Source: Nitrosopelagicus sp964511265 (GTDB taxonomy: Archaea > Thermoproteota > Nitrososphaeria > Nitrososphaerales > Nitrosopumilaceae). Taken from it: 56,758 bases of DNA. Position numbers and translations under genes: made by a program. The stretch spans positions 1 through 56,758 of the forward strand of contig CAZEES010000004.1 in assembly GCA_964511265.1 (NCBI GenBank), read 5' to 3'. Within the stretch, counting starts at the first letter, position 1. The number at the start of each line of letters is the position of its first letter. The notes below the pieces were generated by a model. That model was given only the letters and a program-made list of their open reading frames with translations. It did not search any database and had not been told where the DNA came from. Shown piece by piece: positions 8,173 to 18,061 of this stretch.

Positions 8173-9018
8173 CTATACTCTTGGATAGAAAATTTGCTTA
8201 TTCTTTGCTGAAATCATAACAATTGCTGATATGGCTGCTACCAAAATTAATGCTGCGATGGTACCAAACTCTGGAATCACAAATGTTCCTATGATCTCAA
8301 TTTCTTCAGATCCATAATAAAATGGAATCACAAAACTCCAATTTTCCGAGTCAGAAACTGCTTCATGATTTGTCTCAATTCCGTCCACCAAGACAAAGAA
8401 TCCTTCTTCATCAGTATCTATGACATCTTTTGGTAATGTAATTCTTAATTCCCCATCACTATGCGTTTCAATTTCAAGAATTAATGATTTCATCTCTGTA
8501 TCTGGAGTAATTCGAATTATTTTTGCACCTGTTAACTCATAACCTAATTCATAATCTTCTAACATTGCAGACTGTGAATAGTCCTCATCTTCAGTTATTG
8601 AAAACTCTGGTACAACATCTTTAACTCCTGCAGAAATCATTACTCCATACTCAAATTCAGTTGTTGCAGCTTCACTTGCATAATAATTTGCAATAATTGT
8701 ATAAGTCCCATCTTTTTCCCACAGTCCTCCTATCGACGTAGCAATTTCTCCCTGAAACGTTCCATCATCATTGACATCCAGTTCGTCAATTGTAATTAGA
8801 TTATTCATTGGATTAAAGACTCGCAAAGTAACTTTGAAATCACTAACTTTACTCTCAACTAAACCCGTAATCTGAATAGGTTCTCCTGCTGAATAAGACT
8901 CCTTTTCAGTTGTTATAGTTAATGATTGATCTTCTTGAGCAAATACCTCGCCCGCAAAAAATGGCAATAAAATTAGACTAGATATGATAAGGACGGAAAT
9001 CTCTTTTGATTCCAACAA
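8173..9018 (-). CDS. Secreted PEFG-CTERM protein 3
   Basis: A 281-residue exported protein with signal peptide ISSLILLPFFAGEVFAQED. The ectodomain starts with TITTEKESYSAGEPIQITG, an MG2/Ig-like opening that closely parallels protein 1 (MADSTAYQEGDVITITG). The C-terminus IPEFGTIAALILVAAISAI plus a basic tail is a PEFG-CTERM signal, but unlike proteins 1 and 2 its DNA has diverged. The three genes form a paralogous surface-protein array on the minus strand, downstream of nothing else and divergent from rpoH. Confidence 0.85.
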   Translation of the reverse strand: MLESKEISVLIISSLILLPFFAGEVFAQEDQSLTITTEKESYSAGEPIQITGLVESKVSDFKVTLRVFNPMNNLITIDELDVNDDGTFQGEIATSIGGLWEKDGTYTIIANYYASEAATTEFEYGVMISAGVKDVVPEFSITEDEDYSQSAMLEDYELGYELTGAKIIRITPDTEMKSLILEIETHSDGELRITLPKDVIDTDEEGFFVLVDGIETNHEAVSDSENWSFVIPFYYGSEEIEIIGTFVIPEFGTIAALILVAAISAIVMISAKNKQIFYPRV

Positions 9019-9106
9019 TTCTCAGGTACTTGAATGATATTTAACCAGTTTGTGTAAAAAAAACCAATCAGAAAAGAAAAATTTTGGAATTTTTGAAAAA
9101 ATTCTA

Positions 9107-9120
9107 ATTAAATATATATT
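9107..9120 (+). promoter_or_regulatory. TATA box, probable rpoH-rpoB-rpoA promoter
   Basis: A run of alternating A and T (ttaaatatatatt) lies about 80 bp upstream of the rpoH ATG. It would place the transcript start near 9135 and give a leader of about 60 nt. Just before the ATG there is a purine run (gggggat, 9184-9190) that could serve as a ribosome binding site, unlike the leaderless genes elsewhere in the window. Confidence 0.4.
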
Positions 9121-9197
9121 GCGCTCATAAAGACTTTTTTCAGTTTGTATCAAGACTTCTTTTCTATAACTAATGTTATGCATGGGGGATTGAATTA

Positions 9198-9449
9198 ATG
9201 GCAACCAAGAAAAATCCAATTTTAGTACCCGATCACGTTTATGTCCCAAAACATGAAATCATGACAAAAAAAGAAGCTCAAAAAGTTTTAGACGAATTCA
9301 ACTGTACTCCAACAGAATTACCATTAATCTTTGTAACCGATCCTGCAATTCTTGGACTTGGAGTTAAACCTGGCGACATGATAAAAATCACAAGAAAAAG
9401 TGGAACTGCTGGAGAAAGCACCTATTATCGATATGTGGTGGAAACATAA
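9198..9449 (+). CDS. rpoH: RNA polymerase subunit H (Rpo5/RpoH)
   Basis: An 83-residue archaeal RNA polymerase subunit corresponding to the C-terminal assembly domain of eukaryotic Rpb5. Diagnostic segments are LVPDHVYVPKHEIM, ELPLIFVTDPAILGLGVKPG and the ending GESTYYRYVV. It docks on the RpoA jaw region. First gene of rpoH-rpoB-rpoA, the usual archaeal order; its TAA overlaps the rpoB ATG by one base (TAATG), indicating translational coupling. Confidence 0.95.
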   Translation: MATKKNPILVPDHVYVPKHEIMTKKEAQKVLDEFNCTPTELPLIFVTDPAILGLGVKPGDMIKITRKSGTAGESTYYRYVVET

Positions 9450-12400
9450 TGGCAGAAAACTATAATCAACGTTGGCCTGTCATTCAAGACATACTCCGAA
9501 GAGAAGGAATAGCACGACAACATCTTACATCATTTGATGAATTTTTAGATAATGGATTGCAAAGTATAATTCAAGAAGTAGGACAAATTGAAATTGAAAA
9601 TGCAGAATATCCTTACAAAATTCAACTGGGTAAAATTAAACTGCAACAACCACGAATGATGGAATTAGATGGATCCATCACACATGTAACTCCTGCTGAA
9701 GCAAGACTGAGAAATATTTCTTATGTTGCACCAATTATGATGGAAGCAAGTGTAGTGGAAGACGGTAAAACACTTGAAACACGTTTTGTTCATATTGGTG
9801 ACATGCCTGTCATGGTAAAATCACATGCATGTATTCTAAACACATTCAATGATCAAAAATTAATTGATCATCAAGAAGATCCACGTGACCCTGGTGGATA
9901 CTTTATCATTAATGGTTCTGAAAGAGTTGTAGTTGGATTAGAAGATCTTTCTTATAACAAAATTATTGTAGATGCTGAAAAAGTTGGAGGAAAAATTGTT
10001 CACAAGGCTAAAGTTTATTCTTCTATTATTGGTTACCGTGCAAAATTAGAACTTATAATGAAAGATGATGGAATGATTGTCGCAAAAATTCCTGGTTCAC
10101 CTGTAGACATTCCAGTTGTAACTTTAATGCGTGCGCTTGGTTTAGAATCTGATAAAGATATTGCAGGTGCAGTATCTCTTGTTGATGAAATACAAGATCA
10201 CTTGGAAGGTTCATTTGAAAAAGCAGGTGATGTCCCAACTTCAAAAGATGCAATTGTTTACATTAGTAAAAGAATTGCACCCGGAATGTTAGAAGAGTTT
10301 CAAATCAAACGTGCTGAAACACTACTTGATTGGGGTCTCTTACCTCACTTGGGCAAACATCCTGAAAACAGAAAAGAGAAGGCTCATTTCATGGGCGAAG
10401 CAGCTTGTAAATTGTTAGAGCTTAAACTTGGATGGATTGATCCAGATGATAAAGATCATTATGGAAACAAAGTAATCAAATTTGCAGGTCAAATGCTTGC
10501 TGACTTGTTTAGAACTGCATTTCGTAATTTAGTCAGAGACATGAAATACCAGTTAGAGCGTTCAGGTCAGAAACGTGGAATTAACGCAGTTGCTGCAGCA
10601 ATTAGACCTGGAATTGTTTCTGATAAACTAAACAATGCAATTGCAACTGGAAATTGGGGTCGTGGCCGTGTTGGTGTTACTCAATTACTTGACAGAACTA
10701 ACTATCTTTCAACTATTAGTCATTTGAGAAGAGTACAATCTCCTCTTAGCAGAACTCAACCAAACTTTGAAGCCAGAGATTTACATTCAACACATTTTGG
10801 TAGGATTTGTCCAAGCGAAACCCCAGAAGGTTCAAACTGTGGACTGGTAAAGAATTTAGCATTATCTGCAATTATATCACAAAATGTTCCATCCGAAGAG
10901 ATTATTGAAAAACTATTTGATGTTGGAGTATCTGATCTAGTCTCAACTTCAAATGAAGTCAAAAAGGATGGCACCAGAATTTTTGTTGATGGAAAATTAA
11001 TTGGATTCCACAAAGATGGACAAAATTTAGTAGAGCAAATGCGTGACTTGAGAAGAAGTTCAAAGATTCACCCACATGTTGGAATATCAATCCACAAGCC
11101 TGAAGAAGAAGGTGCAACTCAAAGACTATACGTCAATTGTAATGCCGGTCGTGTACTGAGACCGCTAGTGATCATCGAAGATGGAAAAACTTTACTCTCA
11201 CAAGATATTCTTGAAAAAATCTCTAAGAAATTGATATCTTGGAATGATCTAGTAAGAATGGGAGTTATTGAATTACTAGATGCCAATGAAGAAGAAAATT
11301 GTTATGTTACATTTGATGATAAAAACACAAAAAAATTCACCCACATGGAAATTTTCCCATCTGCAATTTTGGGTGCAGGCGCCTCAATCATTCCTTATCC
11401 TGAACACAATCAATCTCCAAGAAATACTTACGAATCTGCAATGGCTAAACAAAGTCTTGGATTTTCAACTCCAATGATGAATACCAGTACATATGTTCGT
11501 CAGCACTTTATGTTATATCCACAAACTCCAATTGTTACAACACGTGCACTAAACTTACTTGGAATGGAAGAAAGACCAGCCGGTGTAAATTGTGTAGTTG
11601 CAGTATTGCCATTTGATGGCTATAATATTGAAGACGCAATTGTGTTGAACCGTTCATCTGTTGATAGAGGACTATTCAGAACTTTCTTCTACAGAATTTA
11701 TGATACTGAAGCAAAACAATATCCTGGCGGAATGCGAGATAACTTTGAAATTCCAAACGCTGATGATAATGTTCGTGGTTACAAAGGTGAAAAAGCCTAC
11801 AGAATGTTGGAGGATGATGGTATTGTGGCAACAGAATCTGGTGTTGAAGGCGGTGATATCTTGATTGGAAAAACCAGTCCTCCAAGATTTATGGAGGAGT
11901 ATAAAGAATTTGAAACTAGTGGTCCATACAGACGTGACACATCAGTTGGTGTAAGACCTTCTGAACATGGTGTTGTTGATACTGTTGTTATGACACAATC
12001 TAATGAAGGTGGAAAAATGTACAAGATTCGTGTACGTGATATGAGAATTCCAGAAATTGGCGATAAATTTGCATCACGACATGGTCAGAAAGGTGTACTT
12101 GGAATTTTAGCAAAACAAGAAGATCTCCCATACACTGAACAAGGAACTCAACCTGATGTCTTAATCAACCCACATGCCTTCCCATCTAGAATGACTGTAG
12201 GAATGATGATGGAATCTGTAACTGGAAAAGCTGCTGCACTAAGAGGAAAACAATTTGATGGTTCTGCATTTGTTGGAGAAAAAATGGATATTGTAAAAGA
12301 AATTCTTGATAGAGAAGGTTTCAAATATTCAGGCAAAGAGAAAATGTACGACGGTCGAACTGGTAAATCATTTGAAGTTGATACTTTTGTCGGAGTTGTC

Positions 12401-12796
12401 TATTATCAAAAATTACATCACATGGTCGCAGATAAAATCCATGCAAGAGCAAGAGGTCAAGTACAGATGCTTACTAAACAACCAACTGAGGGTCGTGCAC
12501 GAGGTGGCGGTCTGAGATTTGGTGAGATGGAACGTGACTGCCTAATTGCATATGGTGCATCAATGCTTCTAAAAGACAGACTACTCGATGAATCTGATAA
12601 GACAGATATCTTACTATGTGAAAAATGCGGATTAACTGGTTATCATGATGCAAGAAAAAGAAAATACGTTTGTGCACAATGTGGTGAAAATGCACCAATT
12701 TCTTCAGTATCTGTTGCTTATGCATTCAAATTATTGTTACAAGAAATACTTAGTCTCAACATTGCACCAAGATTAAAACTAAAGGAGAGAGTATAA
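9449..12796 (+). CDS. rpoB: RNA polymerase subunit B, unsplit
   Basis: A 1115-residue catalytic subunit in one piece (methanogens and some euryarchaea split it into B' and B''). Landmarks are GGYFIINGSERVVVG in the protrusion, HFGRICPSETPEGSNCGLVKN, the catalytic-centre segment FDGYNIEDAIV, GDKFASRHGQKGVLG, and RARGGGLRFGEMERDC with a final zinc site CEKCGLTGYH...CAQCGE. All look intact. It overlaps rpoH and rpoA by one base on each side (TAATG), so the three subunits are probably made from one mRNA at matched levels. Confidence 0.97.
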   Translation: MAENYNQRWPVIQDILRREGIARQHLTSFDEFLDNGLQSIIQEVGQIEIENAEYPYKIQLGKIKLQQPRMMELDGSITHVTPAEARLRNISYVAPIMMEASVVEDGKTLETRFVHIGDMPVMVKSHACILNTFNDQKLIDHQEDPRDPGGYFIINGSERVVVGLEDLSYNKIIVDAEKVGGKIVHKAKVYSSIIGYRAKLELIMKDDGMIVAKIPGSPVDIPVVTLMRALGLESDKDIAGAVSLVDEIQDHLEGSFEKAGDVPTSKDAIVYISKRIAPGMLEEFQIKRAETLLDWGLLPHLGKHPENRKEKAHFMGEAACKLLELKLGWIDPDDKDHYGNKVIKFAGQMLADLFRTAFRNLVRDMKYQLERSGQKRGINAVAAAIRPGIVSDKLNNAIATGNWGRGRVGVTQLLDRTNYLSTISHLRRVQSPLSRTQPNFEARDLHSTHFGRICPSETPEGSNCGLVKNLALSAIISQNVPSEEIIEKLFDVGVSDLVSTSNEVKKDGTRIFVDGKLIGFHKDGQNLVEQMRDLRRSSKIHPHVGISIHKPEEEGATQRLYVNCNAGRVLRPLVIIEDGKTLLSQDILEKISKKLISWNDLVRMGVIELLDANEEENCYVTFDDKNTKKFTHMEIFPSAILGAGASIIPYPEHNQSPRNTYESAMAKQSLGFSTPMMNTSTYVRQHFMLYPQTPIVTTRALNLLGMEERPAGVNCVVAVLPFDGYNIEDAIVLNRSSVDRGLFRTFFYRIYDTEAKQYPGGMRDNFEIPNADDNVRGYKGEKAYRMLEDDGIVATESGVEGGDILIGKTSPPRFMEEYKEFETSGPYRRDTSVGVRPSEHGVVDTVVMTQSNEGGKMYKIRVRDMRIPEIGDKFASRHGQKGVLGILAKQEDLPYTEQGTQPDVLINPHAFPSRMTVGMMMESVTGKAAALRGKQFDGSAFVGEKMDIVKEILDREGFKYSGKEKMYDGRTGKSFEVDTFVGVVYYQKLHHMVADKIHARARGQVQMLTKQPTEGRARGGGLRFGEMERDCLIAYGASMLLKDRLLDESDKTDILLCEKCGLTGYHDARKRKYVCAQCGENAPISSVSVAYAFKLLLQEILSLNIAPRLKLKERV

Positions 12797-15700
12797 TGTC
12801 TACTACTTCTACAAAATCAATTGAAGGAATTACCTTTGCAGTTTGGTCCCCTCAAGAAATTCGAAAATATTCTGTTTGTGAAATCACTCAACCTGAAACA
12901 TATGATGAAGATGGTATGGCTGTACAAGGAGGCTTGATGGATGGTAGATTAGGTGTTTTAGAACCTGGTCAAAAATGTCTCACTGATGGTAATACTGCTG
13001 CTAGAAGCCCTGGTCATTTTGGTCACATTGAGCTAGCAGAACCTGTCTTACACATTGCTTTTGTTGATAATATCTACAAATTACTACAATCCACATGTCG
13101 AACTTGTGGAAGAATCAAAATGTCACCTGATGACATTAAAGAATTCTCAAAAATTAAAGAACGTCAAGCATCTTATACAGTACTATCTCAAAAACGAATT
13201 CCAGATCAAATTCAAGAAAAAGCAAAAAAACAAAAAGATTGTCCTCATTGTGGTAAATCACAATACGAGTTAATCTTCACAAAACCAACAACCTTTGTTG
13301 AAAAAACTGAAATTGGAGAAAATAGATTGCTACCAATTACAATTAGAGAAAGATTATCAATCATACCTGATGCGGATCTCTCATTATTGGGATATGATCC
13401 TAAAACTGCACGTCCTGAATGGTTTGTTTTACAAGCATTACCTGTACCTCCAGTTACCGTCAGACCTTCAATAATTCTAGAAACTGGAATTCGTTCTGAA
13501 GACGATCTCACTCACAAATTAGTTGATATCATACGTGTAAATCAAAGACTTAAAGAAAGTAAAGAAGCTGGAACTCCTCCACTTATCGTACAAGATCTAG
13601 TTGACTTGCTCCAGTATCATGTTACAACCTACTTTGATAACGAAGTCAGTGGAATCCCACAAGCACATCACCGCTCTGGACGTCCTCTCAAAACCCTAAC
13701 TCAAAGATTGAAAGGAAAAGAAGGAAGATTTAGAGGCTCACTCTCAGGAAAACGTGTAGACTTTTCTAGCCGAACTGTCATTTCCCCAGATCCAAACTTG
13801 GATTTGTCTGAAGTGGGTGTACCTGAAACTGTAGCAAAAAAATTAACAATACCTGAAATTGTGACTGATTGGAATATTGAAAAATTAAAGAAATTGGTAA
13901 TTAATGGTCCATCCATATTTCCTGGTGTTAACTATATCACTCGCCCTGATGGTGTAAAGATTAGATTAGACTTTGTTGAAGACCGTTCATTAATTGCTGA
14001 TTCCCTAGAAATTGGATTTCTAGTTGAAAGACATTTGATGGATGGTGATATTGTATTGTTCAATAGACAGCCATCACTTCATCAAATGTCAATCATGGCT
14101 CACTATGTGAGAGTGTTACCAGGAAAAACTTTTAGATTACATCCATCTGTATGTCCGCCATACAACGCTGACTTTGATGGTGATGAAATGAATCTTCATG
14201 TTCCTCAAAGTGAAGAGGCACGTTCTGAAGCAATTTTACTTATGAGAGTTCAAGATCAACTAATCTCTCCAAGATTTGGCGGTCCAATTATTGGAGGTCT
14301 TCGTGACTTTATCACTGGCGCATATCTTCTTACCAAAGATGGAACTACTCTGTCTAGTCAAGAATTTGCAAATCTTGCTATGCTTGGTGGTTATAGTGGG
14401 AAATTACCTGAACCTGAAATTAAAAAAGAAAATCTTTACACCGGCAAACAACTATTCTCACTGTTCTTACCTGATGACTTTAATTATGTTATGACTTCCA
14501 AGTGGTCTAAAGGTACCAAAGGAAAACAAAAAGATGTTGTAATTAAAAATGGTCAATTAATTAGCGGCGTAATTGATAAATCATCCATAGGTGCTGAAGA
14601 ACCAGAAAGTGTGTTACATAGAATTGCGAAGGACTATGGAAATGAAAAAGCCAAAGTTTTCCTAAATTCTGAACTAATTATCATCAAACAATTCATCACT
14701 CATTATGGATTTAGTTACGGATATGGTGATCTAGAAGTTCCAGAAAAAGATCGTCAAGCAATTAAAGATGACACTAAACAAACATATGATGAAATCCATG
14801 ATTTGATTAGCCAAGAAAAGAAAGGAACTCTAAAAGCAATTAGAGGAATGACTTCAAAAGAAACACTAGAAGCATACATCATGAGTAATCTTGGTAAACT
14901 TAGAGATAGAGCTGCTACTGCCGCAAACCTATCATTAGATGATGATAATGCGGGAAAAATTATGGCGACTACTGGTGCAAGAGGTTCATCATTAAATGTG
15001 GGTCAAATGGCAGGTGCATTAGGTCAACAGGCAAGACGTGGAAATCGTCTCAATAAAGGATACAATAATCGGGTCTTAACTCACTTTGAAGAACATGAAA
15101 ATGATCCTGATGCACATGGCTTTGTAAAATCAAATTATCGTGACGGTCTATCAACATTAGAATTCTTTTTCCATGCAATGGGTGGTAGAGAAGGTCTTGT
15201 AGACACTGCTGTAAGAACACAACAAAGTGGTTACATGCAGAGAAGACTGATTAATGCATTGGAACACATTAAGCTTGAATATGACGGAACTGTAAGAGAT
15301 CCTCACGGTCATATTATTCAATTCTTGTATGGTGAAGATGGTATTGATGTGGCAAAAAGTGATCATGGTGAGGCATTTAACATTGACAGATTGATTGAAT
15401 CAGAAAGTATTGTTGATTCTGGAAAGGCAGCAACAAAAGATGAAATTGCTCCATTAATTAAGAAATACACTAGTACATTTAATCCTCGTTTATCAAATGC
15501 TGTTAGTAACTCATTAGAAAATTCAAAATTAAGTAAAGTTGGTGTTGAAAAAGTAGCAAAGAAAGGATTGATGCTTTACAATAATGCACAAGCAGAACCT
15601 GGTCAGGCAGTAGGAATTGTAACTGCACAATCCATCGGTGAACCAGGAACTCAAATGACTCTGAGAACTTTCCATTTTGCAGGAATTGCAGAACGAAACG

Positions 15701-16599
15701 TAACTCTGGGTCTTCCAAGACTAATTGAATTGGTTGATGCAAGAAAGAAACCAGTAACTCCTACAATGGATATTTACCTAACAGGAGATGCAAAAACAGA
15801 TCAAAATAAAACCGTTCAAGTTGCACGTAATATCTTACAAACTACTGTTAATGATCTAATTCTTGATGCTGATACTGATTATAAAACAAAGATTACACTA
15901 AATCTAAATGAAAGAAAACTATCTGATCGTGGTTGTACCCTTAATGATGTTACAGCCGCACTGGAATCCAATAAAAAATTCAAAATGGAAACAATGGGAA
16001 ACTCTGTTGTTCTAAATCTAGTTGATGAAGAAGCTGATGCTCCTGCTGTAATTACAGTACGAAATAAAGTCCTTAAAACAACTGTAAGAGGAGTTCCTGA
16101 TATTGCTCGTGTGACAATTGTTAAAAAAGGGGATGAATATGTAATTCAAACAACTGGTTCTAATTTGGCCAAAGTCTTGGAAGTTGAAGGCATTGATAAG
16201 AATAATGTTAGAACAAATAATGTATCTGAAATTGCAGAAACGTTGGGAATTGAGGCTGCAAGAAATGCTTTGATTAATGAATTGAGCACCACCTTAGAAG
16301 ATGCAGGCTTGGAAGTTGACCAAAGATATCTAATGCTTGTATCTGATCTGATGTGTCATCGCGGTTATATGCAACAAATTGGACGTCACGGAATTGCTGG
16401 TACTAAAGATAGTGTCTTAGCACGTGCTGCATTTGAAATCACTGTTCCAACAATTGCAGGTGCTGCAAGAACCGGTGAAACGGAGCAATTAAGAGGAATT
16501 ACAGAAAATGTAATTGTTGGTAGTCAAATACCAATTGGTAGTGGAACTGTAGATTTGTACATGCAAGTAGCAAAGAAACGTGGTTCTGATAAATCCTAA
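12796..16599 (+). CDS. rpoA: RNA polymerase subunit A, unsplit (A'+A'' fused)
   Basis: A 1267-residue subunit that is normally split into A' and A'' in other archaea; the single gene is a thaumarchaeal hallmark. The Mg-binding loop NADFDGDEM is at residues 457-465. The bridge/trigger region GIVTAQSIGEPGTQMTLRTF lies in the A''-equivalent part. The second zinc pair (CRTCGRIK and CPHCGKSQ) is intact. The first, N-terminal clamp zinc site is odd: the usual CxxC...CPGHFGH reads C61-L-T-D64 ... R-S71-PGHFGH, so two of the three cysteines are Asp and Ser. The sequence around it reads cleanly, so this is unlikely to be a frameshift artefact. Confidence 0.97.
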   Translation: MSTTSTKSIEGITFAVWSPQEIRKYSVCEITQPETYDEDGMAVQGGLMDGRLGVLEPGQKCLTDGNTAARSPGHFGHIELAEPVLHIAFVDNIYKLLQSTCRTCGRIKMSPDDIKEFSKIKERQASYTVLSQKRIPDQIQEKAKKQKDCPHCGKSQYELIFTKPTTFVEKTEIGENRLLPITIRERLSIIPDADLSLLGYDPKTARPEWFVLQALPVPPVTVRPSIILETGIRSEDDLTHKLVDIIRVNQRLKESKEAGTPPLIVQDLVDLLQYHVTTYFDNEVSGIPQAHHRSGRPLKTLTQRLKGKEGRFRGSLSGKRVDFSSRTVISPDPNLDLSEVGVPETVAKKLTIPEIVTDWNIEKLKKLVINGPSIFPGVNYITRPDGVKIRLDFVEDRSLIADSLEIGFLVERHLMDGDIVLFNRQPSLHQMSIMAHYVRVLPGKTFRLHPSVCPPYNADFDGDEMNLHVPQSEEARSEAILLMRVQDQLISPRFGGPIIGGLRDFITGAYLLTKDGTTLSSQEFANLAMLGGYSGKLPEPEIKKENLYTGKQLFSLFLPDDFNYVMTSKWSKGTKGKQKDVVIKNGQLISGVIDKSSIGAEEPESVLHRIAKDYGNEKAKVFLNSELIIIKQFITHYGFSYGYGDLEVPEKDRQAIKDDTKQTYDEIHDLISQEKKGTLKAIRGMTSKETLEAYIMSNLGKLRDRAATAANLSLDDDNAGKIMATTGARGSSLNVGQMAGALGQQARRGNRLNKGYNNRVLTHFEEHENDPDAHGFVKSNYRDGLSTLEFFFHAMGGREGLVDTAVRTQQSGYMQRRLINALEHIKLEYDGTVRDPHGHIIQFLYGEDGIDVAKSDHGEAFNIDRLIESESIVDSGKAATKDEIAPLIKKYTSTFNPRLSNAVSNSLENSKLSKVGVEKVAKKGLMLYNNAQAEPGQAVGIVTAQSIGEPGTQMTLRTFHFAGIAERNVTLGLPRLIELVDARKKPVTPTMDIYLTGDAKTDQNKTVQVARNILQTTVNDLILDADTDYKTKITLNLNERKLSDRGCTLNDVTAALESNKKFKMETMGNSVVLNLVDEEADAPAVITVRNKVLKTTVRGVPDIARVTIVKKGDEYVIQTTGSNLAKVLEVEGIDKNNVRTNNVSEIAETLGIEAARNALINELSTTLEDAGLEVDQRYLMLVSDLMCHRGYMQQIGRHGIAGTKDSVLARAAFEITVPTIAGAARTGETEQLRGITENVIVGSQIPIGSGTVDLYMQVAKKRGSDKS

Positions 16600-16630
16600 A
16601 AAATATTAAGTAAGAATTTTTTATAAAATT

Positions 16631-16975
16631 ATGTTAGAAACTTGGGTTGATAAAATAAGAACAAATGATCCAAAACAAGTAGCATCATTATATCATGATG
16701 ATGGATTATTACTTGGAACATTTTCTGATATAGAACGAAAAGGCCATGATCTTATCTTGGAATACTTTGAAAATTTATTGAAATCTAAAGTTGATGTTGA
16801 GATTGTTACACAACATAAACATGAAACTGATTCTTTAGTTACAAATTCTGGCCTCTATAACTTCATTGTAGATGGTAAAACTGTGAATGCAAGATTCTCA
16901 TTCGTTTTCATAAATACTGGAGATGATTGGAAAATCTTATCACATCACTCTTCAGTACTACCTGAAAGTCACTAA
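16631..16975 (+). CDS. SnoaL-like / CaMKII association-domain-like (NTF2 fold) protein
   Basis: A 114-residue protein with the pattern of the NTF2/SnoaL superfamily: an early helix (TWVDKIRTNDPKQVASLYHDDG) ending in an Asp/His pair, a central GHDLILEYFENLL helix, and a closing strand hairpin ending DDWKILSHHSSVLPE, typical of the CaMKII-association-domain-like group. These domains usually bind small ligands or form dimers; no substrate can be assigned. It lies 31 bp after rpoA and may be read through from that operon, but a T/A-rich stretch between them could hold its own start signals. Confidence 0.7.
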   Translation: MLETWVDKIRTNDPKQVASLYHDDGLLLGTFSDIERKGHDLILEYFENLLKSKVDVEIVTQHKHETDSLVTNSGLYNFIVDGKTVNARFSFVFINTGDDWKILSHHSSVLPESH

Positions 16976-17007
16976 GACTTTTAATTACTAAAATTTCTAG
17001 ACAGACA

Positions 17008-17508
17008 TTGGTCAAAAAAAACTTTGATTCAAAAAAGCCACAAGAACCAAAAAGCTTTGCAGCTTTTCTAAAAAAAAGGGCACCAATTTATTTAGGATTG
17101 CTCGGTTTGTTCTTTCTGTTTGCATATCCTGCACTTACAGAGAAAAATCTCAATTCATTACTTGATGACTCTTTTGAAGGTGATGAAAAAATCGCAGTAG
17201 ATATAGTCAAATCATATTCTGGACCTAATGACACAGGAATTACTATTCTACAAGTAATTGAAGAAAAAATTAATGAAAAACATGCTGATCAGAAAATATT
17301 TGATGATGAAGATACGCGGGCGGAATTTATTGTAGAGACTGTTGAGAATCAAAATGATGGGTATAGTTATGAGGTAATTTTTGTATTTAATGCTGAAAAT
17401 AATCAATCAATGATGTATGGTTGGTATGTAAATGTTGAAAATGGAGAAATTTCTCCAATAGATACCTCATCTAAAAACATACAACAAACTGTTGATTATT
17501 TTGACTAG
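17008..17508 (+). CDS. Membrane-anchored protein, unknown function (TTG start)
   Basis: A 166-residue protein with a lysine-rich cytoplasmic N-terminus (KKPQEPKSFAAFLKKRAP), one TM segment at about residues 28-47 (IYLGLLGLFFLFAYPALT), then a soluble, mostly acidic outer domain ending with YGWYVNVENGEISPIDT, which resembles PepSY/YpeB-like strand patterns. The start is TTG; no ATG fits upstream of the basic N-terminus, and a TATA-like sequence (tttaattac) lies about 26 bp upstream, consistent with a leaderless transcript. No family assigned with confidence. Confidence 0.65.
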   Translation: MVKKNFDSKKPQEPKSFAAFLKKRAPIYLGLLGLFFLFAYPALTEKNLNSLLDDSFEGDEKIAVDIVKSYSGPNDTGITILQVIEEKINEKHADQKIFDDEDTRAEFIVETVENQNDGYSYEVIFVFNAENNQSMMYGWYVNVENGEISPIDTSSKNIQQTVDYFD

Positions 17509-17546
17509 TTCTTTAGGTATTAATTATCAATAATATATGAAATTTT

Positions 17547-17903
17547 ATGAAAACTAGATTGGGCGTATCATTTGAAATTGATTTTGCTCATACTTTGAGA
17601 GGTCATCCAAAATGTGGTAAACCACATGGTCATACGTCACGAATAATTGTTCAAGTTCAAGGAGATGTAAAAAAAGGTGAATCATATGAAGATAACATGG
17701 TTATTGAGTTTGATAAAATGAAAAAACTTTGTTGGGAGACAATTGAACAGCTTGATCATAGAAATCTTAATGAATTATTTGACTTTCCAACATCAGAAAA
17801 TATCGCCGCCTGGATCTTTGAAAATCTAAAAGATAAAATCCCATTACACTCTGTAAAATTTTACGAAGGAACTAACAAATACTGTGAAATCACTTCTGAT
17901 TAG
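17547..17903 (+). CDS. 6-pyruvoyltetrahydropterin / 6-carboxytetrahydropterin synthase family (QueD-like)
   Basis: A 118-residue member of the T-fold PTPS/QueD family, which converts dihydroneopterin triphosphate. The zinc histidines are in DFAHTL and PHGHTSR. The catalytic cysteine lies in CGKPHGH, the CxxxHGH spacing seen in QueD-type enzymes of the preQ0 (archaeosine) branch. FDFPTSENIAAWIFENL and FYEGTNKYCEI are the usual C-terminal landmarks. Length is normal. Whether it makes carboxy-tetrahydropterin for archaeosine or another pterin cannot be settled from sequence alone. Confidence 0.85.
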   Translation: MKTRLGVSFEIDFAHTLRGHPKCGKPHGHTSRIIVQVQGDVKKGESYEDNMVIEFDKMKKLCWETIEQLDHRNLNELFDFPTSENIAAWIFENLKDKIPLHSVKFYEGTNKYCEITSD

Positions 17904-17911
17904 AATCCACA

Positions 17912-18061
17912 TTGAAAAAATCTGAACTACGAAAATTACTCTCTGATTATAATCTACTAAAAATCAAATCAAAAAAACATGATGTTTCTGTACAATTAAA
18001 GGAGATGGAACATAGATATTTTCATGAAACTGGTAGAGAAATCTCTGATGATTTATCTTAA
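17912..18061 (+). CDS. Small charged protein, 49 residues (TTG start)
   Basis: An open frame beginning TTG-AAA-AAA at 17912, 8 bp after the PTPS stop, and ending TAA at 18061. The product starts MKKSELRKLLSDYNLLK and is highly charged and probably helical. Codon use resembles its neighbours. It overlaps the convergent zinc-motif gene by 4 bp. No family recognised; the TTG start and short length keep confidence low. Confidence 0.4.
   Translation: MKKSELRKLLSDYNLLKIKSKKHDVSVQLKEMEHRYFHETGREISDDLS

Noticed and set aside
9022..9249. A 75-residue minus-strand ORF upstream of rpoH
   Set aside because: It overlaps the rpoH start and the promoter region, has no family features, and its composition follows from AT-rich non-coding DNA.
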